Source of the DNA: Bradyrhizobium diazoefficiens USDA 110
Lineage (GTDB): Bacteria > Pseudomonadota > Alphaproteobacteria > Rhizobiales > Xanthobacteraceae
Length of the DNA stretch: 64,000 nt
Direction of reading: 5' to 3'
Assembly (NCBI RefSeq): GCF_000011365.1
Contig: NC_004463.1
Location: forward strand, 5,752,001-5,816,000
The notes under the pieces were generated by a model. The model was not told where the DNA came from, ran no database searches, and worked only from the letters and a program-made list of their open reading frames with translations. Both the position numbers and the translations under genes were made by a program. This document shows, in pieces, positions 43,510 through 52,769 of the stretch; the stretch's first letter is position 1; each line of letters begins with the position of its first letter.

Positions 43510-44076
43510 ATGCAGGGCGCGCCGGATGTCTCGGACCTGATCGAGCACGATCGCAAGATCGTCGGGCCGATGCAGCGCTTGCAGTCGCAGGTCTACAACA
43601 CCGGTGCGCCATCGCTTGCATTCGCAGAAATAGACGCAGCGACCCTTCTGCTCGTGTGGCTGCATTCCGAGGCCATCATCAAACGGCTTGCTGCGGAAAT
43701 AGACACCGAAGCCGATGACGAGGCGGCGCTGTCGCATGAAACGCGGCAACAGCGCGAAGCCGAGGTGCAGGGCGATCTGCTGGGGGTTGAGCGCGATGAG
43801 GCGGCACTGGTGTGGCTGCGCAGCAACGTCTGCTCCCCGGTCGAGCATCGTGCCGACATCTCGCCGCTCGCGCTGCTTGGCGTGCGGCTGGTCACTTCAC
43901 CGCGCGCTACCGAATTGCGCGAAACATCGCCGGGCTACAAGTTGGCCCCTGACGATGAACGAGATGCGCGTCCGCTTCGGCTCCGTGCTAACTCAGCAGG
44001 GATGGATGCGCAGCGGGGAGACAGGCTCGATCCTTGGCGGTCTCCCCGCACGACTTATCACGAACCGCGCGGCTAG
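43510..44076 (+). CDS. Hypothetical protein downstream of alpA
   Basis: A 188-residue protein. The first 120 residues are convincingly protein-like (SDLIEHDRKIVGPMQRLQSQ, TLLLVWLHSEAIIKRLAAEI, AEVQGDLLGVERDEAALVWL) and largely helical. The last 60 are Arg/Pro-rich and may be read in the wrong frame after a lesion. A TTG at 43483 is another possible start. It follows alpA by 37 bases. No family is known to me. Confidence 0.5.
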   Translation: MQGAPDVSDLIEHDRKIVGPMQRLQSQVYNTGAPSLAFAEIDAATLLLVWLHSEAIIKRLAAEIDTEADDEAALSHETRQQREAEVQGDLLGVERDEAALVWLRSNVCSPVEHRADISPLALLGVRLVTSPRATELRETSPGYKLAPDDERDARPLRLRANSAGMDAQRGDRLDPWRSPRTTYHEPRG

Positions 44077-44627
44077 GGCAGTCCTGTAACCCGGTCGTCG
44101 CGCTGGCAAGACGGCTCGCATGGCCTGTCTTGTCAGGCCGAGCGCCACTGATAGGGGCGCTCTGGCTACAGAAGGTCAGCATCACCACGTGGGCGCTTAG
44201 GTTCGACGTCGCGGATTTAGTGAAGTTTTAGGGGTTCAGGCGCTATCATTCAGGAGCTTGCGCGTTTTCGCAATCGGTGTCTCGCAAGCGCACTGGGCAT
44301 GTCTCGTCCAACATGCATCGCAAAACAATCATCCATTGATGAAGGGTGAACGCGATGCACGCGCTCGAACCCGCCTCGGTGCATGCTCTATCCGAGTTGT
44401 TCATCGCCTTAGCCGTCCTCGTTGGCTCCATTTGGCCAAACGGCGTTTTCAAGTAAGCGATTGGGGCGGGCAGCAACGAGCGTTGCCCGCTTCAAGCTAA
44501 CCGGCCGAAGCCGCCGCGCCGAACGGCCCGAAGGCGGGGGATAACCGCATCCGTCTATTGCTCATCGCTGCAAAGCTCTGCTCGATGCTCGCCGCCTGGA
44601 CGGGCAGGCTCAAGTGAAGGAAGTACC
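44077..44627. other. Intergenic stretch, no gene seen
   Basis: Between the alpA block and a small membrane protein gene. Open frames on both strands are short and not protein-like. I looked here for an integrase, a tRNA or a direct repeat marking the island's end and found none. Confidence 0.5.
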
Positions 44628-44813
44628 ATGTTCACGCTGATCGGCATTGGCATGATAGTCGTAGTGGTCTTCCTCGCGAACAGAGAGCAGCGCAAGGACA
44701 CTGGCGGCACCGACGACTACATCCGACATACGCGGCAGGATATCAGAGGGGTGATGTGGCTGCTCGCAGCCGTAGTTGTTATGCTCGGCATCATCGCTGA
44801 CCGCATCCAGTAG
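44628..44813 (+). CDS. Small two-helix membrane protein
   Basis: A 61-residue protein with helices at residues 2-17 (FTLIGIGMIVVVVFLA) and 43-58 (MWLLAAVVVMLGIIAD), joined by a charged loop. GAAGGAAG precedes the ATG at good distance. The family and role are unknown to me. Confidence 0.6.
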   Translation: MFTLIGIGMIVVVVFLANREQRKDTGGTDDYIRHTRQDIRGVMWLLAAVVVMLGIIADRIQ

Positions 44814-45539
44814 ATCGCGACCGGCAGGCGACAGCGTCGAGCCCGCAGGAAGGCCGCACAGCGCGCCGCAACAGCAGGGCCGCGCCAGCGGACAGGTGTG
44901 AAACTAGGGCCTAATAGGGCCCGGCAGGTTCGGTCGGCTCGTTCGTTAGCCGGGCAACAACCGAAATATGCCTTTAGTTTCAGGTACTTTCACCGCCTTC
45001 AAGAGGCCGGAAAAAGGCCTTGCGGAAAGGACCACACGGTTTTGCCGTACGCACGGCCCGCCATTTCGCCGCAGTTTTTCCAGCCCTGTCGACGGAGCCG
45101 AAAACTTACAGGCGAGACGAACCTGGCAGCGCCGCTCATCCGGCACGAAGTCTTGGGCTCACGGAGAGCAATCCGCCCTGCCCACGCCTCTCGCGCCCGA
45201 CGCTGCCGCGTCCACCGCAAGCCCGGCTCGCGACACATGACGACCACACGATCGCCCCTCAAGGATGAGCCGGGATGGGCGACAAATACGATAAATCCGA
45301 ATTTCGGTAAAGTGGAATATTTTCGGGAAAGAGGCTTGACTGCATTCGCGGTGTCTTGCCCGTCGGGTAATGGCTTGTTCTGGATGCCATTGAGAAACAC
45401 AACGACGAGATCGTCGCCAGTGAACAGTCAGTGCGCGCTTCCATAGCGCCGCCGGCACTTCACCCAAGGTTGCAGGCAGCAGTTCGATGCGCTATAGGCG
45501 CAGCATTGAGAATACTCAAAGCATAATTCCGGGGGCGAA
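44814..45539. repeat. Gene-less stretch containing a probable dispersed repeat
   Basis: No convincing gene. The section 44960-45400 (for example TTTTGCCGTACGCACGGCCC and GACGAACCTGGCAGCGCCGC) resembles a long dispersed repeat that I remember in many copies in Bradyrhizobium genomes, where it is often miscalled as arginine-rich hypothetical proteins. Only one copy lies in this window, so this is from memory. Confidence 0.4.
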
Positions 45540-45791
45540 ATGAACAAGCTGATGATCGCGGTTGCCGTAACCATTCTCGGAGCATCAACGGCCAAGGCGG
45601 CTCCACTTTACGAATGCGGCGGCGACCCGGCCTGCCAGGCCAAGCGCGACAGCATGTCTCGCGCCACATATGAGCGAAACATCAACCAGTGCCTCGCCTC
45701 GGCGGGCGCGACGCGCGAGCAGTGGCGAGCTCACGCAGTGCCGAAGCCCGCCGCCGACAAGGTCCGCGCCTGTCTCGCCGCGCGCGGATAG
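45540..45791 (+). CDS. Small secreted protein
   Basis: An 83-residue protein with a signal peptide (MNKLMIAVAVTILGASTAKA) and a mature domain with four cysteines (YECGGDPACQAKRD, NQCLASAG, VRACLAARG) that could form two disulfides. GGGGGCG precedes the ATG. It converges with the TonB-like gene, 12 bases away. Function unknown. Confidence 0.65.
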   Translation: MNKLMIAVAVTILGASTAKAAPLYECGGDPACQAKRDSMSRATYERNINQCLASAGATREQWRAHAVPKPAADKVRACLAARG

Positions 45792-45803
45792 CCGCGAGGC
45801 AAC

Positions 45804-46784
45804 TTATCCCCCGCCGAAATCCTGCGGCGTGAACGGCAGGTCCAACACCTTCCATTCCTCGTATTTGTCGGCCGGCAGCATCTTGTACGGCTGACAGGCC
45901 TGGAGCGCGCTCGTCGCCGACTTCACGATGGCCACGCCCTTCGCGGATGGCGGGGCTTCGATCAGGATCGGCGGGCGCGCCAGCGTGCCGTCGGTGGCGA
46001 ACACCGCGCGCAGCTTGATGCGCACCGGGTCGGTCGGCGCGACACCGGCCGGCAGTTTTGCGCAGCTCCTGAGGCGCCGACGAAGCTCGGCAATGACCTC
46101 GGGCGGCAGCTTGGCTCCGATGGAATCCTTGGCATCGCCGCCGTCATCCCTCGGCGCGTCTTTCGGCTCGACCGGCAGTTCCGGCGGCAGGCCCAGCATC
46201 ACGCCGTATTTGACGGTGACGTCGGGCTCGGGGGCCTGATAGGCCGGAGGCGCGGCCTGCGGCTGCGGCACCGCTTGCGAGGGCTGCGGCGCGGGCTGAG
46301 GTTGCGACTGCGGCAGCGGCTGTTGCGGCGGCAACTGCGACGGCTGTGGTTGCGGTTGCTGGGGCTGCTGCGGCTGCGCGGTGGCCTCACGTTGCTTCGG
46401 CGTCTGTGAGGGTTGCGGCTGCGGCTGTTTCTGCTGCGTCGGCTGCTCCGGTTCGGGCGACGCTTTCTGCTGCGATGATTGCGAGGCGGCCTGCTGCTTG
46501 GCGTCCGGCTTCGCCGCTGCATCCGCCTTGTCGGTGACGTCCAGCTTCGGCAGTCTCATCTCGGGGGTCGGGGTCGGCTCCGGCGCTTTCTCCTTTGCGG
46601 CCTCCTCCGCCTTCGTCTCCTGCTCCTTGACCTGCTCCGGCGTGACGATGTCGACCGCAACAGCTTCGGGCGGCGCGGCATGGAACGGATGGACCTCGCT
46701 GATCACGATGATCAGCGCCACCAGCGTCAGATGCGCGATCGCCGACGCCGCAATGTCCGTCCGTATGATCTTCCGCAGTTCCAT
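45804..46784 (-). CDS. TonB/TolA-like energy-transducing protein
   Basis: A 326-residue inner-membrane protein. One N-terminal helix (IAASAIAHLTLVALIIVISE) is followed by a long Pro/Gln/Lys-rich periplasmic spacer (about residues 60-215) and a C-terminal globular domain of TonB/TolA type (RIKLRAVFATDGTLARPPIL, ALQACQPYKMLPADKYEEWK). Such proteins link inner-membrane motors to the outer membrane. No exbB/exbD or tolQR genes are adjacent. The start follows the helix. Confidence 0.8.
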   Translation of the reverse strand: MELRKIIRTDIAASAIAHLTLVALIIVISEVHPFHAAPPEAVAVDIVTPEQVKEQETKAEEAAKEKAPEPTPTPEMRLPKLDVTDKADAAAKPDAKQQAASQSSQQKASPEPEQPTQQKQPQPQPSQTPKQREATAQPQQPQQPQPQPSQLPPQQPLPQSQPQPAPQPSQAVPQPQAAPPAYQAPEPDVTVKYGVMLGLPPELPVEPKDAPRDDGGDAKDSIGAKLPPEVIAELRRRLRSCAKLPAGVAPTDPVRIKLRAVFATDGTLARPPILIEAPPSAKGVAIVKSATSALQACQPYKMLPADKYEEWKVLDLPFTPQDFGGG

Positions 46785-46811
46785 CGCCCGGTCTTGGGTT
46801 GCCGCCCTGCT

Positions 46812-46914
46812 CCTAAAGCGCGATGAGGTTAGGATCAACCGTCATCCCGCTTTAGGCTCTTGTTCGAGCATGATCTTATCGGAAAACCGCTTCGCACTTT
46901 TCCGGATCATGCTG
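46812..46914. repeat. Palindromic intergenic repeat of Bradyrhizobium type
   Basis: The stretch contains TTTAGGCTCTTGTTCGAGCA, GATCTTATCGGAAAACCGCT and CACTTTTCCGGATCATGC, in which GGAAAACCGCTT and TTTTCC, and CATGATC and GATCATG, are inverted. I recall this unit as a frequent intergenic repeat in Bradyrhizobium and Rhodopseudomonas. Confidence 0.6.
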
Positions 46915-46933
46915 GGCATACGGCAGCCCGCCC

Positions 46934-47752
46934 TCAATCCCATTTTGGCGCGAAGCCAAAGTCGGTCAGGCGGCCCTTGGGATTGGCCAGCGCGGCGATC
47001 CGGGCCATCTCGTCGTCGGAGAGCTCGAAATCGAAGATCTCGATGTTCTCCGACAGACGCTCGATGCGCGAGGTGCGCGGGATCGCTGCGACGTTCTGCT
47101 GCACGAGCCAGCGCAGGCAGACCTGCGCCGGCGTCTTGCGATGCGCCCGCCCGATCCCGGCGAGCGTCTGGTCGGTCTTGATGCGCCCCCTGGCGATCGG
47201 GCTGTAGGCGACCAGCGCGAGCCCATGCTGGTCGCAGGCCGCCCTCACCTTGGCCTGGTCCAGATAAGGGTGAAATTCGACCTGGTTGCAGACGAGCGGC
47301 TCCGGCGACAGCGCGACCGCCTGCTCGATCAGCGCCACCGTGAAATTGGAGACGCCGATGTGGCGCGTCAGGCCCATTTGCCTGGCATGCGACAGCGCGC
47401 CCAGCGTCTCCGCCAGCGGCACGTGCGAATTGGGCCAGTGCAGCAGCAACAGATCGACGGAGGGAAGGCGCAGCCGCGCAAGGCTCTCCTTCACCGACCG
47501 TTCGAGGTCGTTGGGCGCGAAATGGTTGGTCCAGACCTTGGTGGTGAGGAAGACGTCGTCGCGGCGCACGCCGGAGGCGCGCACGCCGTCGCCGACCTCG
47601 CGCTCATTGTCATAGACCTGTGCGGTGTCGATGTGGCGATAACCGAGCCGCAGCGCCTGCTCGACCACGCGCGCGCATGGCCGCCCGCTCAACTCCCAGG
47701 TCCCGAGCCCGATCGCCGGGATCCTTGCGCCATTGGCCTCGACGAACAGCAT
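46934..47752 (-). CDS. Aldo/keto reductase
   Basis: A 272-residue NADPH-dependent reductase with a TIM barrel. The catalytic tetrad is visible: Asp in HIDTAQVYDNE, the following Tyr, Lys in FLTTKVW and His in LLLLHWPN. The C-terminal cofactor segment is AAIPRTSRIERLSENIEIFD. It resembles 2,5-diketo-gluconate or methylglyoxal reductases; the true substrate is unknown. AGGATTCC precedes the ATG. Confidence 0.9.
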   Translation of the reverse strand: MLFVEANGARIPAIGLGTWELSGRPCARVVEQALRLGYRHIDTAQVYDNEREVGDGVRASGVRRDDVFLTTKVWTNHFAPNDLERSVKESLARLRLPSVDLLLLHWPNSHVPLAETLGALSHARQMGLTRHIGVSNFTVALIEQAVALSPEPLVCNQVEFHPYLDQAKVRAACDQHGLALVAYSPIARGRIKTDQTLAGIGRAHRKTPAQVCLRWLVQQNVAAIPRTSRIERLSENIEIFDFELSDDEMARIAALANPKGRLTDFGFAPKWD

Positions 47753-47882
47753 GAGGAATCCTCTCTGTTGCGGTCGCCCCAAATACCATCAGGCATCATT
47801 ATGGACCGGGTCCGGGAGGCTGCCAACGGAAGCCGTTGCAACCGGGCCGGTTATTCAGCGCAATGCTAATGGGAGGTTCGCG

Positions 47883-48185
47883 TCAGGCTTTGGCAAGCGC
47901 CTGGAACACCGTGTCGGGCGCATGCGCGATCACGGCAAGCAGCGCGCGGGCCGGTCCCCGCGGGGCGCGCTTGCCCTGCTCCCAGTTGCGGATGGTCTCG
48001 ACGGGAACGCCGAGCTTGGCGGCGAACTCCATCTGGGTCAGGCAGGCGCGGCGGCGCAGGTCGCGCACCGCGAGCGAGCCGGTGTCGGCCGGCGCGGCAT
48101 TGGCCGTGGGCTGGACCGGAAATTCCTGCCCGTCCCGCAACTCGACGATCCGTCCATCCGCCTTCAGCCGCAACCGCATGTTCAT
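47883..48185 (-). CDS. Helix-turn-helix protein (XRE type)
   Basis: A 100-residue protein. The N-terminal half is a short DUF-like leader (MNMRLRLKADGRIVELRDGQ); the C-terminal half is a Cro/C1-type HTH (RDLRRRACLTQMEFAAKLGV, PVETIRNWEQGKRAPRGPAR). The pattern is close to HigA/NadS-like antitoxins, but no toxin gene is adjacent, so it is more likely a stand-alone regulator. CCGGGGGAATGAAC precedes the ATG. Confidence 0.8.
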   Translation of the reverse strand: MNMRLRLKADGRIVELRDGQEFPVQPTANAAPADTGSLAVRDLRRRACLTQMEFAAKLGVPVETIRNWEQGKRAPRGPARALLAVIAHAPDTVFQALAKA

Positions 48186-48303
48186 TCCCCCAGGCCCGGG
48201 CGATGATGCGTCAGGTCGCTTAAGTTCGGATTAAAGATGATGGCGGGCCGTCACTCCGGGGCGTGCGGAGCGCGAGCCCGGAATGACGGAGCGGAGACGA
48301 GAG

Positions 48304-49725
48304 CTACCTCAACCCGAACCACAAGGTCGCAATCCCGAGGAAGGAGAAGAACCCGACCACATCGGTCACCGTCGTCACGAACGTCCCTGACGCCACCGCC
48401 GGATCGGCCCGGACACGTTCGAGCGCCATCGGGATCAGGATGCCGCCGAGCGCGCCGGCGACGAGGTTGCAGATGATCGCAAGCCCGATGACGATGCCGA
48501 GGCCGGGGATCTTGAACCAGGCCACCGCGGCAATGCCCGTGATCACGGCGAAGGCCAGGCCGTTGACGAGGCCGACCAGGCCTTCGCGCATCACCACGCG
48601 CCATGCATTGGAGGAGCCGAGCTCGCGGGTCGCGAGCGCCCTCACCGCGACCGTCATGGTCTGGGTCGCGGCGTTGCCGCCCTGGCTCGCCACGATCGGT
48701 GCGAGCACCGCGAGCGCCACCATCTTTTCCAGCTGGCCCTCGAACAAGCCGAGCACGGAGGACGCCAGGAAGGCGGTGGCGAGATTGACCAGCAGCCAAT
48801 TGAACCGCGCCCGGGCAATGGTGAACACGGTGTCCGACAGCTCTTCGTCGCTGGTGACGCCGCCGAGCGCCTTGAGGTCTTCGTCCGCCTCTTCCTCGAT
48901 GACGTCGACGACGTCGTCCACGGTGATGACGCCGACCAGGCGATCCTGGGTGTCGAGCACGGGAGCTGCGACGAGATTGTACTTGCCGAACATGCGCGCC
49001 ACCTCCTCCTGGTCCTCCAGGACGGAGACGCGGCGGCGATCCTCGTCGGTCAGCTCGGCAAGCGCCACCGGGCGGCGGGCGCGGAGCAGCACGTCGAGCG
49101 AGATCGCGCCCTGCCAGTGCTGGTCCTTGTCGACGACGTAGATCTCGTAGAAGCGGTCGGGCAGATCCGGCGTCTCGCGCATGTAGTCGATCGCCTGTCC
49201 CACGGTGAAATCCTGGGGCACGGCGATGAACTCGGTCTGCATCCGGCGGCCGGCGGAATTTTCCGGATACAGCAGGCTGCGCTCGAGCGCGACGCGCTCC
49301 CGCATGGGCAGCTTCTCGAGGATCTCCTCCTGCTCGGCCTCGTCGAGGGTCTCCAGCAGCTCGACCGCGTCGTCGGATTCGAGCTCGCGGACGCCTTCCG
49401 CGACCGTCTCCGGCGGCAACTCATCGAGGATCTCCTCGCGGACGCTCTCGTCGACCTCGTTCAGCGCCGAAAAGTCGAAGTCGCGGCCCGTGAGCTCAAC
49501 CAGGCGGACGCGATCGTCGGGCTCGAGCGCGCCGATGAGATCGCCGAGATCGGCCTCGTGCAGCTCGGCGACGCAGGCGCGCAGCGCGGCACTGTCTCCG
49601 GCCTCGATCGCACGGGCAATTTCCTCGACGAATTCATGACGAATTTCGCCGTCTTCATTGCGCATCGGCACGTGGTCGAGTACCGAGGCCGCAGCGGATG
49701 GAGCACCGTCCATATGTTCATCCAT
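48304..49725 (-). CDS. mgtE: Magnesium transporter MgtE
   Basis: A 473-residue Mg2+ channel. Order: MgtE N-domain (LRACVAELHEADLGDLIGAL through EKLPMRERVALE), two CBS domains (about residues 160-280, with YEIYVVDKDQHWQGAISLDV and NLVAAPVLDTQDRLVGVITV), the plug helix, and five membrane helices with the pore signature LAPIVASQGGNAATQTMTVA. The CBS and N domains sense cytosolic Mg2+. It is the usual core-genome gene. Upstream in-frame sequence (to 50052) is antisense to the deacetylase and not part of the protein. Confidence 0.95.
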   Translation of the reverse strand: MDEHMDGAPSAAASVLDHVPMRNEDGEIRHEFVEEIARAIEAGDSAALRACVAELHEADLGDLIGALEPDDRVRLVELTGRDFDFSALNEVDESVREEILDELPPETVAEGVRELESDDAVELLETLDEAEQEEILEKLPMRERVALERSLLYPENSAGRRMQTEFIAVPQDFTVGQAIDYMRETPDLPDRFYEIYVVDKDQHWQGAISLDVLLRARRPVALAELTDEDRRRVSVLEDQEEVARMFGKYNLVAAPVLDTQDRLVGVITVDDVVDVIEEEADEDLKALGGVTSDEELSDTVFTIARARFNWLLVNLATAFLASSVLGLFEGQLEKMVALAVLAPIVASQGGNAATQTMTVAVRALATRELGSSNAWRVVMREGLVGLVNGLAFAVITGIAAVAWFKIPGLGIVIGLAIICNLVAGALGGILIPMALERVRADPAVASGTFVTTVTDVVGFFSFLGIATLWFGLR

Positions 49726-49802
49726 GGTGCGCCTCGCCGTTTGACAGGTTGGTGGTCTGAGCTGATGGTTCAGGCAATACCCACAAGGCAACTCCGAGCG
49801 CA

Positions 49803-50609
49803 ATGGCAAAGATGCTTTGGCTGAAATGGACATCGATGTCGGCGGGCGCGGTGCTCGCGGCCCTCGCCGGCATCGCCTCGACTGAAGCCGCCGAGTGCCC
49901 GCGCAAGGATGCGCTCGGCACCTCGCGCATTCTGAGCGTCGACGCCATGACCACGCCGCGCGTGGGCTTGAAGAGCTTTCCGCAGACGCTGCAGCTCGCC
50001 GATCACGAGGTCGTGCTGACCTTCGACGACGGCCCCTATCCGCCGACGACATCGAAGGTGCTGGCGGCGCTGGCGCAGGAATGCGCGCGCGCGACCTTCT
50101 TCCTGATCGGCCTGCACGCCTCCGAGCACCCTGAGATGGTCAAGCGCATCGCACGCGAGGGCCACACCATCGGCCATCACACCTGGTCACACCCGTTCAT
50201 GGCGCGGATCCCGCTCGACAAGGCCAAGGCCGAGATCGACCGCGGCATCGCCGCCGACGAGATGGCGCTGCACGGGACCTCGACCACGACGCCCTCGACG
50301 CCGTTCTTCCGCTTCCCCTATTTCGAGGCGACGCAAGCCGAGCTCGACCTGCTCCAGTCGCGCGGCATCGTCGTGTTCGGCGCCGACCTCTGGGCCAGCG
50401 ACTGGAACGAGATGACGCCGGAGCAGGAACTGAAGCTGATCACCGAGCGGCTCGCCGCGGCCGGCAAGGGTATCATCCTCTTCCACGATCCCAAGGCGCG
50501 CACGGCCGCGATCATGCCGGCCTTCCTGCGGTATCTGAGGGAGAACGGCTACCGGGTGGTTCACGTCGTCCCGGCGGGCGCAGCGCAGAAGAATGCCGAT
50601 ACGCGCTGA
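49803..50609 (+). CDS. Secreted polysaccharide deacetylase
   Basis: A 268-residue NodB-fold enzyme with a signal peptide (residues 8-29). Motif 1 LTFDDGPYP supplies the catalytic base and a metal Asp, motif 2 HTIGHHTWSHPF the metal histidines, motif 3 FFRFPYFEA the active-site Arg, and motif 5 GIILFHDPKA the last His. It would deacetylate peptidoglycan or another N-acetylated glycan in the periplasm. A longer paralog follows at 50789. It is divergent from mgtE. Confidence 0.88.
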   Translation: MAKMLWLKWTSMSAGAVLAALAGIASTEAAECPRKDALGTSRILSVDAMTTPRVGLKSFPQTLQLADHEVVLTFDDGPYPPTTSKVLAALAQECARATFFLIGLHASEHPEMVKRIAREGHTIGHHTWSHPFMARIPLDKAKAEIDRGIAADEMALHGTSTTTPSTPFFRFPYFEATQAELDLLQSRGIVVFGADLWASDWNEMTPEQELKLITERLAAAGKGIILFHDPKARTAAIMPAFLRYLRENGYRVVHVVPAGAAQKNADTR

Positions 50610-50788
50610 TGCCGGAATGTCACGCCGTCGCAAAATGGGGTGATTTAGGGCCTATTAACACTCTGTTCATGCTACGCCGTGCAAGTATTGAGGCGGACTC
50701 GTCGTGGGGAAGGTTCTGGCGCCTGAACCGATTCCTGATGTCTCCGACCTACTATGGCGGCAATCGCGTATGAGGGCAGACGGGATTC

Positions 50789-52099
50789 ATGATCGGAAGT
50801 AGCGTTGTTGTTCGGACGCGATCGTGGATCGTCCTTTGTTTGGGCTTGCTGACCGTTGGAACACCGGCGGCCCTTGCAGCCGACTGTCCCGGCCACCCGG
50901 ACGCGCTCGGGACCTCCCGCACCCTCGTGGTCGATCCGCACGAGCATCCGCGCATCGGCACGATGCAGTACCGCGAAACGCTGCCGCTGAAGGACCACGA
51001 GGTCGTCCTGACCTTCGACGACGGTCCGCTGCCGAAATATTCCAACCAGGTGCTCCAGATCCTCGCCGACGAGTGCATCAAGGCGACCTTCTTCATCATC
51101 GGCGGCCAGGCCAAGGCGAACCCGGAAGGGGTGCGCAAGCTTGTCGCGGCGGGCCACACCGTCGGCACGCACAGCATGAACCATCCGCTGACGTTCGACC
51201 GGATGGGAATCGAAAAATTCGAGCCCGAGATCAACGGCGGCATCGAGTGGACTTCGGCCGCGATGACCGATCCGTCCAAGCTCGCGCCGTTCTTCCGCAT
51301 TCCCGGCCTGATGCGCGCCGAGGGCGTCGAGAACTATCTTATCTCGCGCGGCATCCAGGTCTGGAGCGCCGATTTCCCCGCCGACGACTGGCGGCACGTG
51401 TCGTCCGACCGCGTCTACCAGCTCGCGATCCAGCGGCTGGAGGCCAAGGGCAAGGGCATCCTGCTGCTGCACGACATCCAGGCCCGCACGGTGGCGGCGC
51501 TGCCCAAGATCATCCGCGATCTCAAGGCGCGCGGCTATCGCATCGTGCATGTGGTGCCCGCAACCGCGGATCGCCCGGCGACGCCGACCACGCCGGTGGA
51601 ATGGCTGCTGCATCCGCCGACCGAGACCGTGCCGATCGCGCGCTGGCCGGCCGTGCCGAACTTCGTGTTCACGCAGACCCAGACGCTTCCGGCGCCCTCG
51701 CTTGCCGATCTCAATGCGCAGACCGGGCATCAGCCGCTGCTGCCGCGCCGGACCATGGCGCAGGCGAACGTCGCCGCCACCCTGCCCGTGCCCGACCGCG
51801 ATCTCTTCGCGATTCCCGAGGGCTCGATCGAGGTCTTGCTGTCCACGACGCTGTCGCGGCGGGCCGCGACACGGCTGGCGATGGCGGCCGAGACGCCCCG
51901 TGCGGCCACGAGCAAGGCTGCCAAATCGCAGGCGCCCCGCACCGCCCACGCGACACACGGCGCACCGAAGCATGCCGCGCAGGCCAAGGGCACGGCCCCC
52001 AGGAGCGCTGCCCCCAAGAACGCCGCTCCCAAGAGCACTGCGCAGAACGCCGCGCCGCGTCCGACCCGCGTGGCCAGCCTGAAGAAGCGCGCGCAGTAA
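50789..52099 (+). CDS. Secreted polysaccharide deacetylase with disordered tail
   Basis: A 436-residue paralog of the protein at 49803. Signal peptide residues 12-31; motifs LTFDDGPLP, HTVGTHSMNHPL, FFRIPGLM and GILLLHDIQA. Beyond residue 265 a Pro/Ala/Lys-rich tail of about 170 residues follows, poorly structured and basic at the end, probably to contact the cell wall or envelope. A big overlapping frame at 50824-52116 and one on the other strand are shadows. Confidence 0.85.
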   Translation: MIGSSVVVRTRSWIVLCLGLLTVGTPAALAADCPGHPDALGTSRTLVVDPHEHPRIGTMQYRETLPLKDHEVVLTFDDGPLPKYSNQVLQILADECIKATFFIIGGQAKANPEGVRKLVAAGHTVGTHSMNHPLTFDRMGIEKFEPEINGGIEWTSAAMTDPSKLAPFFRIPGLMRAEGVENYLISRGIQVWSADFPADDWRHVSSDRVYQLAIQRLEAKGKGILLLHDIQARTVAALPKIIRDLKARGYRIVHVVPATADRPATPTTPVEWLLHPPTETVPIARWPAVPNFVFTQTQTLPAPSLADLNAQTGHQPLLPRRTMAQANVAATLPVPDRDLFAIPEGSIEVLLSTTLSRRAATRLAMAAETPRAATSKAAKSQAPRTAHATHGAPKHAAQAKGTAPRSAAPKNAAPKSTAQNAAPRPTRVASLKKRAQ

Positions 52100-52102
52100 G
52101 CT

Positions 52103-52477
52103 CTACTGCCGCATGATGTTGGCGACGCAGAGCAGCACGATCAGCGCCAGGAAGAACAGGTCCATATAGGACTTGAGCTCGCCGTCGCGGCGCAGCCGCG
52201 CAACGTCGGTCACGATCTGCTTGCGCGTCGAGGTTCCGCCAGCGCCATCGTTGATCGGGGCCTGAAGGCGCTTGGTCTCGGCTTCCAGCTTCTCGATCTT
52301 CTGGAAGAAGTAGAACGCACGCAGCGTCGAGGCCGCGCGCATGCCGGTGTAGACCAGCACCAGGATCGCGACGATCGCCCGGTTCTGGTATTTCTCCAGG
52401 AAGTTGAGGCTGAAATAGACCATCGCCATGAACGCGAAATTGGTCACGAAGCGGTAGACGAAGCTTAGAAAGACCAT
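52103..52477 (-). CDS. Membrane protein of unknown function
   Basis: A 124-residue protein with about three hydrophobic segments (FLSFVYRFVTNFAFMAMVYF, IVAILVLVYTGMRAAS, YMDLFFLALIVLLCVANIM) and a charged middle with a coiled-coil look (FFQKIEKLEAETKRLQ). GGAG precedes the chosen ATG. It converges with the deacetylase gene, three bases apart. Family unknown to me. Confidence 0.7.
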   Translation of the reverse strand: MVFLSFVYRFVTNFAFMAMVYFSLNFLEKYQNRAIVAILVLVYTGMRAASTLRAFYFFQKIEKLEAETKRLQAPINDGAGGTSTRKQIVTDVARLRRDGELKSYMDLFFLALIVLLCVANIMRQ

Positions 52478-52769
52478 GCTGGCTCCAGCCCAGAGAGATG
52501 CGCGCAACCGGATCGTGCTGCGCGTTCAGCGATTATGGGACACAGGCCGGAACAGCCGGCCCGAATGCCGCGCGGGCCCGTCTACGCCAACTTCGTTTCA
52601 ACAAAGATACCATCGCCCTCAACTCGCCGCCTTTTAGCCACGCGCGGCCATAATGCAAGCCGGGCCACGACGGCCGGCCCGTTCCGCACACGGATGTCCG
52701 CAACGCTTAATGGCGATCTGGCGGAAGTCGCGATAGACTGGGACTCGCCGCCACATGTGGGGTCTGCCG

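Noticed and set aside
47883..48185. HigA-like antitoxin with a toxin partner
   Set aside because: No toxin-sized gene lies on either side; the neighbours are aldo/keto reductase and mgtE.
50672..51973. 433-codon minus-strand frame opposite the second deacetylase
   Set aside because: Arg/Gly/His-rich shadow without domain; the NodB motifs are on the plus strand.
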